A stretch of 64,000 bases of DNA from Bacillus sp. ZZV12-4809 (GTDB lineage Bacteria > Bacillota > Bacilli > Bacillales > Cytobacillaceae). Where the stretch lies: assembly GCF_009849585.1 (NCBI RefSeq), contig NZ_VCRN01000020.1:19029-83028 (forward strand), read 5' to 3'. This document shows, piece by piece, positions 53,387-63,948 of this stretch (the first letter of the stretch is position 1; each line of letters begins with the position of its first letter). Both the position numbers and the translations under genes were made by a program. The notes under the pieces are model-generated. The model was not told the DNA's origin. It saw nothing but the letters and a program-made list of their open reading frames with translations, and did not search any database.

Positions 53387-53632
53387 TTATTGCATTCTTT
53401 GCTCAACCTGGCTGCATACCTCTTCCGCTGACAGGCCGCTGGCTTCAATAACAGAAGCCTTTGTAGAAACATCCTGCATACCCATTACATTTGAATCAAC
53501 ACCGCTCACTACACAGCATGTGCAGTTCTCAGCATCATGCGCCGACTTCAAGTCAACCACATCATATCCTTTTTGGCGAAGCGCTTCAGAAACATTTGTT
53601 AAGGATTGTTCAACAGCTACTCTTTTCGTCAA
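53387..53632 (-). CDS. YkuS family protein (UPF0180)
   Basis: From TTG 53632 the product is 81 aa, the same length as B. subtilis YkuS. Matches are SLTNVSEALRQKGYDVVDL, CTCCVVSGVDSNVMG and STKASVIEASGLSAEEVC. The protein is small, soluble and of unknown function; the two Cys pairs are family-typical. TTG 53632 is eight bases after GGAGGAGG. An in-frame GTG at 53641 overlaps that RBS. It is a single gene with a terminator. Confidence 0.88.
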   Translation of the reverse strand: MTKRVAVEQSLTNVSEALRQKGYDVVDLKSAHDAENCTCCVVSGVDSNVMGMQDVSTKASVIEASGLSAEEVCSQVEQRMQ

Positions 53633-53736
53633 TGTTAACACCTCCTCCGTTTGTTAGATTGGCTTTTGCACCCGATTTTTATTCCATGGATAAAAATCGC
53701 CTGAACACGAAAAAGTAAGAAAGGAGGTGTTTAACG

Positions 53737-53874
53737 ATGAGCAAACGAAAAAAAGACCCTTCAAATGCTGGATTGAGTTCTCCAAACGTTGAAGGGCAGG
53801 GGACAACCAATATGGAAACAGGCAGCAGAAAGGCTTCCTCTGCACGCCATAAAAACAAAAAACAGGACTTTTGA
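53737..53874 (+). CDS. Small basic YuzL-like protein (45 aa)
   Basis: The product begins MSKRKKDPSNAGLSSPNVEG, contains QGTTNMETGSRKASSA, and ends KNKKQDF. This resembles the YuzL family, small basic spore-associated proteins, and shows a SASP-like composition. ATG 53737 follows GAAAGGAGGTGTTTAACG. A strong terminator follows. It is a single-gene unit facing the ABC-F gene. The family assignment is from memory of the pattern. Confidence 0.65.
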   Translation: MSKRKKDPSNAGLSSPNVEGQGTTNMETGSRKASSARHKNKKQDF

Positions 53875-53879
53875 CAAAC

Positions 53880-53913
53880 TTAAAAGCAGGAGGCTATTCC
53901 TCCTGCTTTTACA
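53880..53913. terminator. Bidirectional terminator
   Basis: AAAAGCAGGAGG / CCTCCTGCTTTT with a five-base loop. Confidence 0.85.
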
Positions 53914-53915
53914 GT

Positions 53916-55715
<1,800 letters not shown>

Positions 55716-56168
55716 ATGGAATCTCTTTTAAAAACTGATGTAAAGTTAAAGCCTTTCAGTTTCACAATTGAAAGGGGGAAAATCAGGGAATTTGCAATAG
55801 CCATTGGAGACAGCAATCCTATTTATTATGATGCCGGCGCTGCCAGAAAAGAGGGGTACCGGGATATTCCCATTCCTCCTACATTTCCGACAGCTATCGA
55901 GATGTGGGGAGGCTTGGACTTCGAAACCTTAATTGAGCTTTTCGGACTGGACCCGCTTAAGGTGCTGCACGGCGGTCAGGAATACCGCTATTTAGGGGAA
56001 ATGTATGCTGGCGATACAGTAACTGCGACCCCTCAATTAATATCTTCTTTTGAAAAAAGGAAGCTTCGGTTTATCACAATCGGTATTCATTACAAAAACA
56101 GTGATGGAAGGGATGTTCTATATTCAGAATCTACCATTATAGAAAGAGGGGAAAACAAAAATGAGTGA
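55716..56168 (+). CDS. MaoC-like N-terminal hot-dog subunit
   Basis: The 150-aa product matches the N-terminal MaoC-type (FAS1-like DH) hot-dog domain: REFAIAIGDSNPIYYD at about residues 25-40, IPIPPTFPTA and LHGGQEYRYLGEMYAGDTV. It lacks the catalytic Asp-His pair of full hydratases in its usual form, so it should work with a partner. That partner is the next gene, which overlaps it by eight bases. Together they look like a heterodimeric (R)-specific enoyl-CoA/ACP hydratase. The RBS is weak (GAGGACGTGC at about 14 bases). Confidence 0.85.
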   Translation: MESLLKTDVKLKPFSFTIERGKIREFAIAIGDSNPIYYDAGAARKEGYRDIPIPPTFPTAIEMWGGLDFETLIELFGLDPLKVLHGGQEYRYLGEMYAGDTVTATPQLISSFEKRKLRFITIGIHYKNSDGRDVLYSESTIIERGENKNE

Positions 56169-56544
56169 GCTTAAAAAAATTCAAAAACCCATAATCACAC
56201 ATACACAGCTAGTCAAGTATGCCGGGGCATCCGGAGATTTTAATCCGATTCATACAGTAGTTCCGGTAGGAGAAAAAGCGGGATTGGATGGAGTCATTGC
56301 CCATGGGATGCTCATCATGGGAATGGCAGGTGAAGCACTGGCTGAGTGGTTTCCAAGAAAAGACCTGAGAAAATTTAAAGTGCGCTTCAGCAAAATGACA
56401 CGCCCCGGCGAGAAGCTGACAATTGAAGGCAAATTGACCGGCGAAAGATGGGAGGAGGACGAAAAAAGAGTGACAGGAGAAGTATCAGTAAAAAATGAAG
56501 CTGGTGAGCAAAAGCTTTCCGGCCGGTTCGAAGTAAAAATTTAA
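56161..56544 (+). CDS. MaoC-like catalytic hot-dog subunit
   Basis: The 127-aa product has the hydratase 2 motif YAGASGDFNPIHT, with the catalytic Asp and His in DFNPIH, and GLDGVIAHGMLIMGM after it. It should form a heterodimer with the preceding subunit, adding water to 2-enoyl thioesters with R-stereochemistry. The start overlaps the first gene by eight bases; the RBS AGAAAGAGGGGAAAAC lies in it. The third gene, a penicillin-acylase-family enzyme, follows after 19 bases. Confidence 0.9.
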   Translation: MSELKKIQKPIITHTQLVKYAGASGDFNPIHTVVPVGEKAGLDGVIAHGMLIMGMAGEALAEWFPRKDLRKFKVRFSKMTRPGEKLTIEGKLTGERWEEDEKRVTGEVSVKNEAGEQKLSGRFEVKI

Positions 56545-56563
56545 TAAAAGGGAAGGAATGTAT

Positions 56564-58933
56564 ATGGAAGGCAAAATCAGTGTCCAGCACCAGCCAAAAT
56601 CAAAGTGGAAGAAATACTCGCTGTGGAGCATTGCAATCATATTCGTTGTATTGGCTGCAGCCTTTTTCATTACCTATGGGTTCTTGTCCCGTTCTCTGCC
56701 TAAGATAGAGGGTGAAATCAGAATAGGTTCTATTTCTAATCAAGTAACAGTCAATCGCGATGACAACGGGGTCCCGCACATACTTGCTGCAAATGAAAGG
56801 GATCTTTTTATTGCACAGGGGTATGTGCAGGCTCAGGATCGCCTTTTTCAGATGGATTTAAGCAGGCGCCAGGCATCGGGAAGGCTGAGCGAAGTAATCG
56901 GAGAGGCTACAGTAGATAATGATAAATACTTCAGGACCCTTGGGCTTAGAAGAGCTGCAGAAGCATCCTATGAGGCATACTCTCCCGATGCCAAAAAGAT
57001 TTTAAGCTGGTATGCGGAAGGAGTTAACCTTTTTATTAAAGAAGCTGCCGAAAACGGAAAATTACCTGTTGAATTTTCCATACTTGGCTATAATCCCGAA
57101 CCATGGACTCCAGTGGATTCGCTCACTATTGGCAAATACATGGCATATGATCTTGGCGGACATTGGGAGAGCCAGGCATTCCGCTATTATCTCCTTCAGC
57201 ATTTTCCGGAAGATAAAGCATATGAATTATTTCCCTCCTATCCGGAAGAAGCCCCTTACATAATTGGAAAACAAAATTTAAATATCGAAGAAAGCTTTGC
57301 ATCTGTCACCACACCTCCAGAATTCAACGGAAGCAATAACTGGGTGGCAGCCGGCAGTAAAACGGCATCCGGAAAGCCAATTTTGGCGGACGACCCTCAT
57401 TTATCACTCAGCACACCTTCCATTTGGTATCAAATGCATCTGCAGTCCCCGGAAATGAACGTCAGCGGCGTTATTTTTGCCGGCATTCCAGGTATCATCC
57501 TAGGCCACAATAAAGATATTTCATGGGGAGTTACCAATACAGGACCTGATGTTCAGGATTTATATATTGAAAAAAGGAATCCTGACAATAAAAATGAGTT
57601 TCTTTTTAATGGAAAATGGGAAAAGGCTGAAGTAATACAAGAACCAATTAAGGTAAAAGGAAATGAGACAATCAGGTACAAAGTAACGATTACCCGCCAT
57701 GGACCTGTCATTTCAGAATTTGCTGCAGACAGCGGCAAGGATACCGTACTTTCTTTGCAATGGACGGCACTTCAGCCTTCAAAAGAGCTCGAAGCTATTC
57801 TGAAAATGAACAAAGCCTCAGACTGGAATCAGTTTGAGGAAGCTTTGGAGAATTTTCATACTCCCGCCCAAAACTTTGTTTTTGCTTCACCGGATGGAAC
57901 AATAGCGTATAAAGCCAATGGTAAAATCCCCATCAGAAAGAAAGGAGACGGATTACTTCCAGTGCCTGGCTGGACGGATGAATATGGATGGAAAGGCTAT
58001 ATCCCCTATGATCAGCTGCCTAAAGTGATCAATCCCAAAGAAGGATTTATCTCAACGGCAAACAATAAGGTTACGGGTGACAGCTATCCTTACCATATCA
58101 GTCATGATTGGGCCCAGCCATTTCGGCAAATGCGCATTCAGGAATATCTAAAAAGCAAAGATGATCTTTCAGCTGAAGACATGATGGCTCTGCAAATGGA
58201 TCTGAAAAACCTGCAGGCAGAGGAATTTATCCCGATGTTTCTTTCTGTATTGAAAGAACCCTCAACAGCTATTGAAGAAGAGGCTTTATTCATCCTCAGT
58301 AAATGGGATTATTATGACAGCAAGGATGAAGCAGCCCCTCTCATTTTCAATCTTTGGATGAAAAGCATATCCGATATTCTTTTTGAAAAAGAGATTTCAT
58401 CGGACATGAGGAAGCTCTTTAAAGGGCAAAAACAGGCAGTGGATGAATTATTGAGAAATGAAGCAAATGGCAGGGAAAGCATCTGGATTGAAGAGAAGGG
58501 GGGACTTAAGAAAGTCCTGTCTCTATCATTGAGTAATGCGGTTAAGGAAGCCGTAAAGCTGCAAGGTAACAGCCCGTCTAAGTGGAAATGGGGTAACTAT
58601 CATCAATTAGCTTTTTCCCATCCTCTTTCAAGTGTCAAACCTTTAAACTACTTGTTTAATAGAGAGGGCCGGATTCCTGTTGGCGGCAGCTCAGTCACTG
58701 TCCAGGCAGCAGCCAATAAAGATGATGGCACTGTGAATCATGGAGGATCCTGGAGATTTGTGATTGATACACAAAATATGAGTACTGCCTTTCACCTGGT
58801 GGGACCAGGGCAATCAGGGCATCCTTTAAGTCAGTGGTACCACGATCAGATGACCGACTGGGCAGAAGGTTCTTATCATAAAACATCTCTCGCCGAAGAA
58901 AAAGCCAGGCATACACTTTTGCTAAAACCTTGA
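56564..58933 (+). CDS. Penicillin acylase family N-terminal nucleophile hydrolase
   Basis: The 789-aa precursor is membrane-anchored (helix at about residues 19-42). The alpha-chain region contains DDNGVPHILAANERDLFIAQGYVQAQDRLFQMDL. The nucleophile of the beta chain is Ser257 in NGSNNWVAAG, following the linker. Relatives self-cleave and then hydrolyse amide bonds of penicillins, acyl-homoserine lactones or other N-acyl compounds; the natural substrate here is unknown. ATG 56564 is seven bases after GGAAGGA (ATG 56558 is too near). It probably shares a transcript with the MaoC pair. Extracytoplasmic action is expected. Confidence 0.9.
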   Translation: MEGKISVQHQPKSKWKKYSLWSIAIIFVVLAAAFFITYGFLSRSLPKIEGEIRIGSISNQVTVNRDDNGVPHILAANERDLFIAQGYVQAQDRLFQMDLSRRQASGRLSEVIGEATVDNDKYFRTLGLRRAAEASYEAYSPDAKKILSWYAEGVNLFIKEAAENGKLPVEFSILGYNPEPWTPVDSLTIGKYMAYDLGGHWESQAFRYYLLQHFPEDKAYELFPSYPEEAPYIIGKQNLNIEESFASVTTPPEFNGSNNWVAAGSKTASGKPILADDPHLSLSTPSIWYQMHLQSPEMNVSGVIFAGIPGIILGHNKDISWGVTNTGPDVQDLYIEKRNPDNKNEFLFNGKWEKAEVIQEPIKVKGNETIRYKVTITRHGPVISEFAADSGKDTVLSLQWTALQPSKELEAILKMNKASDWNQFEEALENFHTPAQNFVFASPDGTIAYKANGKIPIRKKGDGLLPVPGWTDEYGWKGYIPYDQLPKVINPKEGFISTANNKVTGDSYPYHISHDWAQPFRQMRIQEYLKSKDDLSAEDMMALQMDLKNLQAEEFIPMFLSVLKEPSTAIEEEALFILSKWDYYDSKDEAAPLIFNLWMKSISDILFEKEISSDMRKLFKGQKQAVDELLRNEANGRESIWIEEKGGLKKVLSLSLSNAVKEAVKLQGNSPSKWKWGNYHQLAFSHPLSSVKPLNYLFNREGRIPVGGSSVTVQAAANKDDGTVNHGGSWRFVIDTQNMSTAFHLVGPGQSGHPLSQWYHDQMTDWAEGSYHKTSLAEEKARHTLLLKP

Positions 58934-59036
58934 AAAAACACCCAAATATCATAAAATGTTTCTTTTTGTTCATAGTTTTTTCATAAATTTCATGTACAAT
59001 AATAAACATACAGGCAGGGAAAAAGGAGTTTTTTAG

Positions 59037-59171
59037 ATGGCTAAAAAACAGCTGGTTGATTTAGTAAACCGATTAAAGAAATCCGGTATTAAAGTAAGCT
59101 TTTCAAAGCCAAGATCCAAAACTTTAATGCTCATTGACCAAAACAAAAATTTATCTTCTTCTGCGAACTAG
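59037..59171 (+). CDS. Small basic hypothetical protein (44 aa)
   Basis: ATG 59037 lies after AAAAAGGAGTTTTTTAG, a strong RBS. The product begins MAKKQLVDLVNRLKKSG and continues with IKVSFSKPRSKTLMLID, ending SSSAN. It looks like a helix plus two strands and has a high basic content. A perfect bidirectional terminator follows. It is a complete small unit, but no family is recognised. Confidence 0.6.
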   Translation: MAKKQLVDLVNRLKKSGIKVSFSKPRSKTLMLIDQNKNLSSSAN

Positions 59172-59173
59172 GT

Positions 59174-59213
59174 TTAAAAAAATGGCGGATCTAAAATCCG
59201 CCATTTTTTCTAT
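59174..59213. terminator. Bidirectional terminator (44-aa gene / Sco gene)
   Basis: AAAATGGCGGAT / ATCCGCCATTTT flanked by A and T runs. Confidence 0.88.
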
Positions 59214-59809
59214 ATTTGCTTCATGATTTTTTTGAAAACTTCTTTCCTGTTAAAATCTTCTCCCATAGGGAATTTCTTGATAAATTTATTATTTTCGTCA
59301 AGCAAATACACAAAAGTGCTATGAACATAGAAACCGTCACCGGGATCACGATATTGAAATTGGAAAGTGTTTGCGAGCTCTTTAATTTCTGCCTGATCTT
59401 TTTTTAGTGTATCTGGATTGGCAGTAAGAAAGAGCCAATTTTCATCATTTTCGATTTCAAAGGCTTTTCTATATTTTTTTAAAACATCTGTGGTGTCCCT
59501 ATAAGGGTCGATCGTTACTGTAATGAATTGCACTTTCTCCCCGAATACCCCCTCATTAATAAGATCACTTTTCAGGAGATTCATTCTTTGGGTAGTTGTC
59601 GGACATATATCCGGACAGTGGGTATAAATAAATTCAACAAGCTTCAGTTTATCCTCAGATTCTGCAAAGTTGAATGCCTTTTCATCATCTGTTAAAAGAG
59701 TGATATGATCAGGTATTTTTGCTGTCATATCACGTATAAGAAAAAAAGAAATGCCTGCAGCAATGCCTAATATTACGATAATAGCGGAAACCATGTAAAC
59801 TTTTTTCAT
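59210..59809 (-). CDS. SCO1/SenC family copper chaperone-like protein
   Basis: The 199-aa product has an N-terminal anchor (about 6-26) and a thioredoxin-like domain. The copper-binding set is complete: Cys65 and Cys69 in THCPDICP, and His163 in YVHSTFVY. Family members help build the CuA site of cytochrome c oxidase or act in redox control. The ATG follows AGGAGGGGAAATA. It is alone; no oxidase genes lie within the window. Confidence 0.93.
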   Translation of the reverse strand: MKKVYMVSAIIVILGIAAGISFFLIRDMTAKIPDHITLLTDDEKAFNFAESEDKLKLVEFIYTHCPDICPTTTQRMNLLKSDLINEGVFGEKVQFITVTIDPYRDTTDVLKKYRKAFEIENDENWLFLTANPDTLKKDQAEIKELANTFQFQYRDPGDGFYVHSTFVYLLDENNKFIKKFPMGEDFNRKEVFKKIMKQI

Positions 59810-59905
59810 TATTTCCCCTCCTAATATAAGGATAAATAATATCCATCAAAAATCCTATGGATAATCTGTGAACTTATACTTATTAAAGGGAAAAGGAGAT
59901 GCAAT

Positions 59906-59939
59906 TAAAAAAGGAACCCCGCGGGGTTCCTTTTTTGAA
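59906..59939. terminator. Bidirectional terminator
   Basis: AAAAAAGGAACCCC / GGGGTTCCTTTTTT with almost no loop; serves the reverse dhaS gene. Confidence 0.85.
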
Positions 59940-59946
59940 TCAGCTA

Positions 59947-61431
59947 TTATTTCATTGAGATCCAAACACTCTTTACTTCTGTATAGTTATCCAGAGCGTA
60001 TGATCCCATTTCACGGCCAATACCGGATTGTTTGTATCCGCCAAATGGAGAAGCAGCATCAAACGCGTTGTAGCAGTTCACCCAAACTGTACCAGCGCGG
60101 AGTTTATTTGCTACATAGTGTGCATTTGCCACATCACGAGTCCAAACTCCTGCAGCTAAACCATATTCGCTGTTATTGGCACGGTTAATTAATTCGTCAA
60201 TATCATCATAAGGCATAGCCGAAATGACCGGTCCAAAGATTTCTTCTTTTGCAATTGTCATGTCATCATTAACATCAGCAAAGATAGTAGGGGAGACGAA
60301 GTAGCCTTGCTCCTGCGGCTTATCTCCTCCGGCTACAAGCTGAGCACCTTCACTCAGGCCTTTTTCAATGTATCCGAGAACTCTGTTTTGCTGCTCAGCA
60401 GACACAAGTGGTCCAATTTCTGTGTCAGCATGAAGTCCGGCACCTTGCTTGATTTTCTTAGCATGTGAAGCCATGTCAGCTACAACATTGTCAAACTGCT
60501 TCTTTTGAATGAAAACACGGGAGCCGGCACAGCAAACCTGTCCCTGGTTGAACATAACACCGTTAAGAGCTCCAGGGATTGCCTTTGATAAATCAGCATC
60601 TGGCAGGATAATGTTTGGAGACTTACCGCCAAGCTCTAGCGTAACACGCTTTAATGTTTTAGAAGCATTGGACATGATCAGTTTTCCGACTTCAGTAGAA
60701 CCAGTAAATGCAATCTTATCTACTAACGGGTGATCAACAAGCGGCTGGCCTGCTGTTTCTCCGAAGCCTGGAACGATATTAACAACTCCAGGAGGGAAGC
60801 CGGCTTCATCCATTAATTCGGCAAGATATAAAGCAGAAAGTGGTGTCTGCTCAGCTGGTTTAAGAACAACCGTACATCCCGTTGCAAGGGCAGCACCCAG
60901 CTTCCACATTGCCATAAGAAGAGGGAAGTTCCAAGGGATGATTTGTCCCACAACCCCAACAGCTTCATGGCGGGTATAGTTGAAGAATGGCCCGCTGACA
61001 GGAATAGTCTGTCCGACAATCTTCGTAGACCAGCCTGCATAGTAGCGCATATGCTCAATAGCCAGAGGAATATCAGCATTTGTTGTTTCACGGATTGGCT
61101 TACCATTATCCAGTGTCTCAAGCTGTGCTAATTCTTCACTGTTTTCTTCCATAAGATCAGCAAGCTTGTACATCAGACGGCTGCGCTTAGAAGCGCTCAT
61201 TTTAGACCATTTGCCTTCATCAAAAGCCTTTCGGGCTGCTTTTACTGCCAGGTCAATATCTTCTGCACCAGCTTCATAAACAGAAGCAAGAACTTCTCCT
61301 GTAGCCGGATTGTACGTATCGAATGTTTTCTGTGATTTGCTTTCAACAAATTCACCATTGATATATAATTTCTTCTTTCCGCTTAAGAACTTTTCTACCT
61401 TTTCTTTTAACCCTGCAGTTAACTGACTCAT
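59947..61431 (-). CDS. dhaS: NAD-dependent aldehyde dehydrogenase (DhaS-like)
   Basis: The 494-aa cytoplasmic enzyme oxidises aldehydes to acids. The catalytic Cys300 is in GQVCCAG and the general base Glu266 in LELGGKSPN. The cofactor loop is [10 protein letters not shown]. Similarity to B. subtilis DhaS is high across the length. ATG 61431 follows GAGGAGGAATTAT. An in-frame extension upstream has no RBS. The promoter carries a strong cre match, and a CodY-like box with two mismatches lies at 61558-61572 farther upstream. It is a single gene. Confidence 0.93.
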   Translation of the reverse strand: MSQLTAGLKEKVEKFLSGKKKLYINGEFVESKSQKTFDTYNPATGEVLASVYEAGAEDIDLAVKAARKAFDEGKWSKMSASKRSRLMYKLADLMEENSEELAQLETLDNGKPIRETTNADIPLAIEHMRYYAGWSTKIVGQTIPVSGPFFNYTRHEAVGVVGQIIPWNFPLLMAMWKLGAALATGCTVVLKPAEQTPLSALYLAELMDEAGFPPGVVNIVPGFGETAGQPLVDHPLVDKIAFTGSTEVGKLIMSNASKTLKRVTLELGGKSPNIILPDADLSKAIPGALNGVMFNQGQVCCAGSRVFIQKKQFDNVVADMASHAKKIKQGAGLHADTEIGPLVSAEQQNRVLGYIEKGLSEGAQLVAGGDKPQEQGYFVSPTIFADVNDDMTIAKEEIFGPVISAMPYDDIDELINRANNSEYGLAAGVWTRDVANAHYVANKLRAGTVWVNCYNAFDAASPFGGYKQSGIGREMGSYALDNYTEVKSVWISMK

Positions 61432-61494
61432 ATAATTCCTCCTCAAAATAGTAGTCTATGTATTTCATGCTGCAAAACTTTAGAAGAATACTAT

Positions 61495-61508
61495 TGATAA
61501 CGCTTACA
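61495..61508 (-). promoter_or_regulatory. cre site (CcpA) upstream of dhaS
   Basis: TGTAAGCGTTATCA on the reverse strand matches the consensus TGWAARCGYTWNCW at every position. It starts five bases after a possible -10 TAAAGT (with TTGATT 18 bases before). Confidence 0.75.
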
Positions 61509-61594
61509 TCACTACTTTAACATTAATAAAAATATAAAATCAACTCTGAATTAAAGTAATTTTCAGATAATGTTCGACAATTCTCGCCTTATAC

Positions 61595-61637
61595 CAAAAA
61601 AATAGCATACTGATTTTATCCAGTATGCTATCAGACT
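61595..61637 (-). terminator. Terminator of nupC
   Basis: On the reverse strand GATAGCATACTG / CAGTATGCTATT followed by T6. Confidence 0.85.
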
Positions 61638-61638
61638 A

Positions 61639-62856
61639 TTAAATTAACATTCCTGCAATCGCTGCACTTAATAGAGAAGCAAGCGCTCCAGCAATTACAG
61701 CGCGGATTCCCAGTTTGGCAATATCATTCCTGCGGTCAGGCGCCAGATTGCCGAGACCTCCAAGCAGGATGGCCATAGAGGAGACATTCGCAAATCCGCA
61801 AAGCGCGAAGCTTACTACTGCAACAGTCTTAGGAGAAAGATTGCTGATTTCAGGAGCAAATGCTGAGTATGCAACAAATTCATTCAAAACAAGCTTTTGG
61901 CCGATATATCCGCCAGCTTGTACAGCTTCTGCCCATGGAACTCCAACTGCAAATGCAATTGGGGAGAAAATAAAGCCAAGGATCATTTCAAGTGTCAGGT
62001 TTTCCAGTCCAAAAAGTCCGCCTGCAAAACCGATAATGCCATTAATTAGAGCAACCAGCGCGATGAAAGCGAGAAGCATGGCACCGATATTTAAGGCAAG
62101 CATTAAACCATCACTTGCACCACGGGCAGCAGCATCTACGATATTGACAGATTGTGTATCCTTTTCAATGCTGATATCATCAGTTGTTTCAGATTTCTCA
62201 GTTTCAGGCATCATCATTTTAGCCATAACAAGTCCGGCAGGAGCTGCCATAAAGCTTGCTGCAAGCAAGTATTCCAACGGAACACCAAGCAGTGAATATC
62301 CAATCAGAACAGAACCGGCTACGGAAGCTAAACCGCCGGTCATGATAGCGAATAATTCCGACTTTGTCATTTTGCTGATGAAAGGGCGAACGATTAGAGG
62401 CGCCTCAGTCTGTCCGACAAAAATATTGGCAGCTGCAGAAATGGATTCTGCCTTGCTTGTCCCAAGCAGCTTAGCAAGGGCTCCGCCAATCACCTTAATA
62501 ATGATTTGCATGATCCCTGTATAGTATAGAACAGAGATAAGGGAAGAGAAGAAAATGACAACTGTCAGGACCTGAAATGCAAATACAAACCCAACACCTG
62601 AACCTTCCTGGAATAATCCTCCGAATAGAAAGTTAACACCTTCATTGGCGTAACTTACAATATCATTTACTGCAAAAGTTAATTTTTCCAGTGCCTTTTT
62701 CCCAAGATCCCATTTTAGTACAGCAAAAGCAAAGGCAAACTGTATGGCAAGACCGCCAAGAATTGTACGCAGATTAATCGCTTTACGATTTGATGAAAGT
62801 AGAAAAGCAATACCCAGTACAGTAAAAATACCGAATAAACCCCAGATAAAACTCAT
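61639..62856 (-). CDS. nupC: Concentrative nucleoside transporter (NupC)
   Basis: The 405-aa product has about ten membrane segments and the CNT-family motifs [16 protein letters not shown] (nucleoside/cation site), [11 protein letters not shown] and the second repeat [16 protein letters not shown]. It imports nucleosides with protons or sodium. The ATG follows GAGGTGTCAAC. An imperfect cre lies 32 bases upstream, in keeping with sugar-dependent control. No deoxyribose or nucleoside catabolic genes are adjacent. Confidence 0.94.
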   Translation of the reverse strand: MSFIWGLFGIFTVLGIAFLLSSNRKAINLRTILGGLAIQFAFAFAVLKWDLGKKALEKLTFAVNDIVSYANEGVNFLFGGLFQEGSGVGFVFAFQVLTVVIFFSSLISVLYYTGIMQIIIKVIGGALAKLLGTSKAESISAAANIFVGQTEAPLIVRPFISKMTKSELFAIMTGGLASVAGSVLIGYSLLGVPLEYLLAASFMAAPAGLVMAKMMMPETEKSETTDDISIEKDTQSVNIVDAAARGASDGLMLALNIGAMLLAFIALVALINGIIGFAGGLFGLENLTLEMILGFIFSPIAFAVGVPWAEAVQAGGYIGQKLVLNEFVAYSAFAPEISNLSPKTVAVVSFALCGFANVSSMAILLGGLGNLAPDRRNDIAKLGIRAVIAGALASLLSAAIAGMLI

Positions 62857-62887
62857 GTTGACACCTCATTTGTTGATTTTAGATTAA

Positions 62888-62901
62888 TGAAAACGTTTTT
62901 A
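62888..62901 (-). promoter_or_regulatory. cre-like site before nupC
   Basis: TAAAAACGTTTTCA on the reverse strand is nearly palindromic and matches the cre consensus except at position 2. Confidence 0.5.
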
Positions 62902-63208
62902 CGAAACATCAAAAATATAGACCTCTGCAGAAAGAGGTTTGTGAATAGACGTCAGACATCTAACTTGGTATATGTCCATTTTAACATGAATCCGTTTGCA
63001 GTAAAGAGTTTTTTTCATTCCAAATTTGTTTGCATGATAAATCTCCCATTTTTGTTCACAATTTCAGCTATTTAACGTTCTTCCCAAATCATTTCTTCAT
63101 TCCGCAAAGTAAAAGATTTTCGGTTTTATTTTATTCCTCTGTTACAACTGCCCATTCGGGACAAACATCATGTTCATACACTGTCACTAGATGTCAGGAG
63201 GTGTTGGA
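62902..63208 (+). other. Divergent region nupC/YjcZ
   Basis: It contains the nupC promoter region (reverse), an ACCTCT / AGAGGT hairpin at 62921-62938, and CATACACT (near 63175) that resembles a sigma-E or sigma-K -10 ahead of the sporulation gene, without a convincing -35. Confidence 0.3.
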
Positions 63209-63310
63209 ATGGGTGCAGGTGCAGGATGCGGCGGCGGTTTTGCTTTAATCGTTGTCCTGTTTATACTTCTAATCATTGTAGGTGCTGCTTACGTCGGCTG
63301 GGGATATTAA
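63209..63310 (+). CDS. YjcZ-family sporulation protein (33 aa)
   Basis: The product begins [16 protein letters not shown] and continues [17 protein letters not shown], a Gly-rich head and one membrane helix typical of the YjcZ family made during sporulation. ATG 63209 lies seven bases after AGGAGG. An in-frame ATG at 63191 would add six residues (MSGGVG) but lacks an RBS. It is the first of three small genes at the end of the window. The role is unknown. Confidence 0.85.
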   Translation: MGAGAGCGGGFALIVVLFILLIIVGAAYVGWGY

Positions 63311-63334
63311 TGGATAATGACCATGTAAAATAAA

Positions 63335-63373
63335 ATTGCTTAAAATCTGCCTTTATAAGGGCAGATTTTTTGT
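63335..63373 (+). terminator. Terminator after the YjcZ gene
   Basis: AAAATCTGCC / GGCAGATTTT followed by a T run. Confidence 0.85.
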
Positions 63374-63463
63374 TTTCTGGCAATCAGTTTAATTTGAATC
63401 GTATGATAATCGGTTTAATGTCCAAAATAAGGACAGTTCTTATTTTAGAAGGAGGGATCTTGC

Positions 63464-63676
63464 ATGACTAAAAAAGACAATAACGATGGAACAAATATTG
63501 CAGGCAGATATTATGAGGCTGAGGATTATAAAAGAAATGATCAGCTTTCATCCGGACTCGCAACAACTCATGAGCAGGTAAGTGACACCTATATGGAAGG
63601 CCAGGCGGATGCGGTAATTGAGGATGTAGTTGGGGTGGATATTTCCATTCCCCGTAAAGGGTATGATGAAGAATAG
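63464..63676 (+). CDS. YozQ-like DUF4025 protein (70 aa)
   Basis: The product matches the YozQ/DUF4025 pattern: NIAGRYYEAEDY, NDQLSSGLATTHEQVSDTYM, then EGQADAVIEDV and the end IPRKGYDEE. It is a small acidic soluble protein of unknown function, often found in spore formers. The ATG follows AGAAGGAGGGATCTTGC. The next gene starts 16 bases on, so they probably share a transcript. Confidence 0.8.
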   Translation: MTKKDNNDGTNIAGRYYEAEDYKRNDQLSSGLATTHEQVSDTYMEGQADAVIEDVVGVDISIPRKGYDEE

Positions 63677-63691
63677 AAAGGAGGCATTTCT

Positions 63692-63853
63692 TTGACGCCG
63701 AGAGATGCTCAAGATGATCTTAGTCAGTACAAAATGCCGGAAGTTCTTCGAAAAAAGAGGACTTCTTCTTACCGGGTGGGTTATCAGGCTACAACAGGCA
63801 ATCAGACACCTGGTGAACCCGAAGCAGGAAAGAGGACGGATGAAGAAAATTAA
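63692..63853 (+). CDS. Small hypothetical protein (53 aa)
   Basis: TTG 63692 lies seven bases after AAAGGAGG, whose position 13 bases after the previous stop suggests coupling. The product begins MTPRDAQDDLSQYKMPEVL, is hydrophilic and contains YRVGYQATTGNQTPGEPEA, ending RTDEEN. It is likely disordered. No family is recognised. The RBS and downstream terminator support expression. Confidence 0.6.
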   Translation: MTPRDAQDDLSQYKMPEVLRKKRTSSYRVGYQATTGNQTPGEPEAGKRTDEEN

Positions 63854-63903
63854 TCTGCACCGCTAATTGAATTGGAAAAGAGAAGATGTAAAACATCTTC
63901 TCA

Positions 63904-63948
63904 GCTTGTGGAGAAAGGTATGATTTTTCCACAAGCTTTTTTTATTTT
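63904..63948 (+). terminator. Terminator at the right end
   Basis: AGCTTGTGGA / TCCACAAGCT with a 15-base loop and T7. Confidence 0.75.

Noticed and set aside
61715..62524. A 269-aa open frame on the plus strand
   Set aside because: Antisense to nupC; low-complexity Ser/Ala/Pro composition reflects reading the complement of membrane-protein codons.
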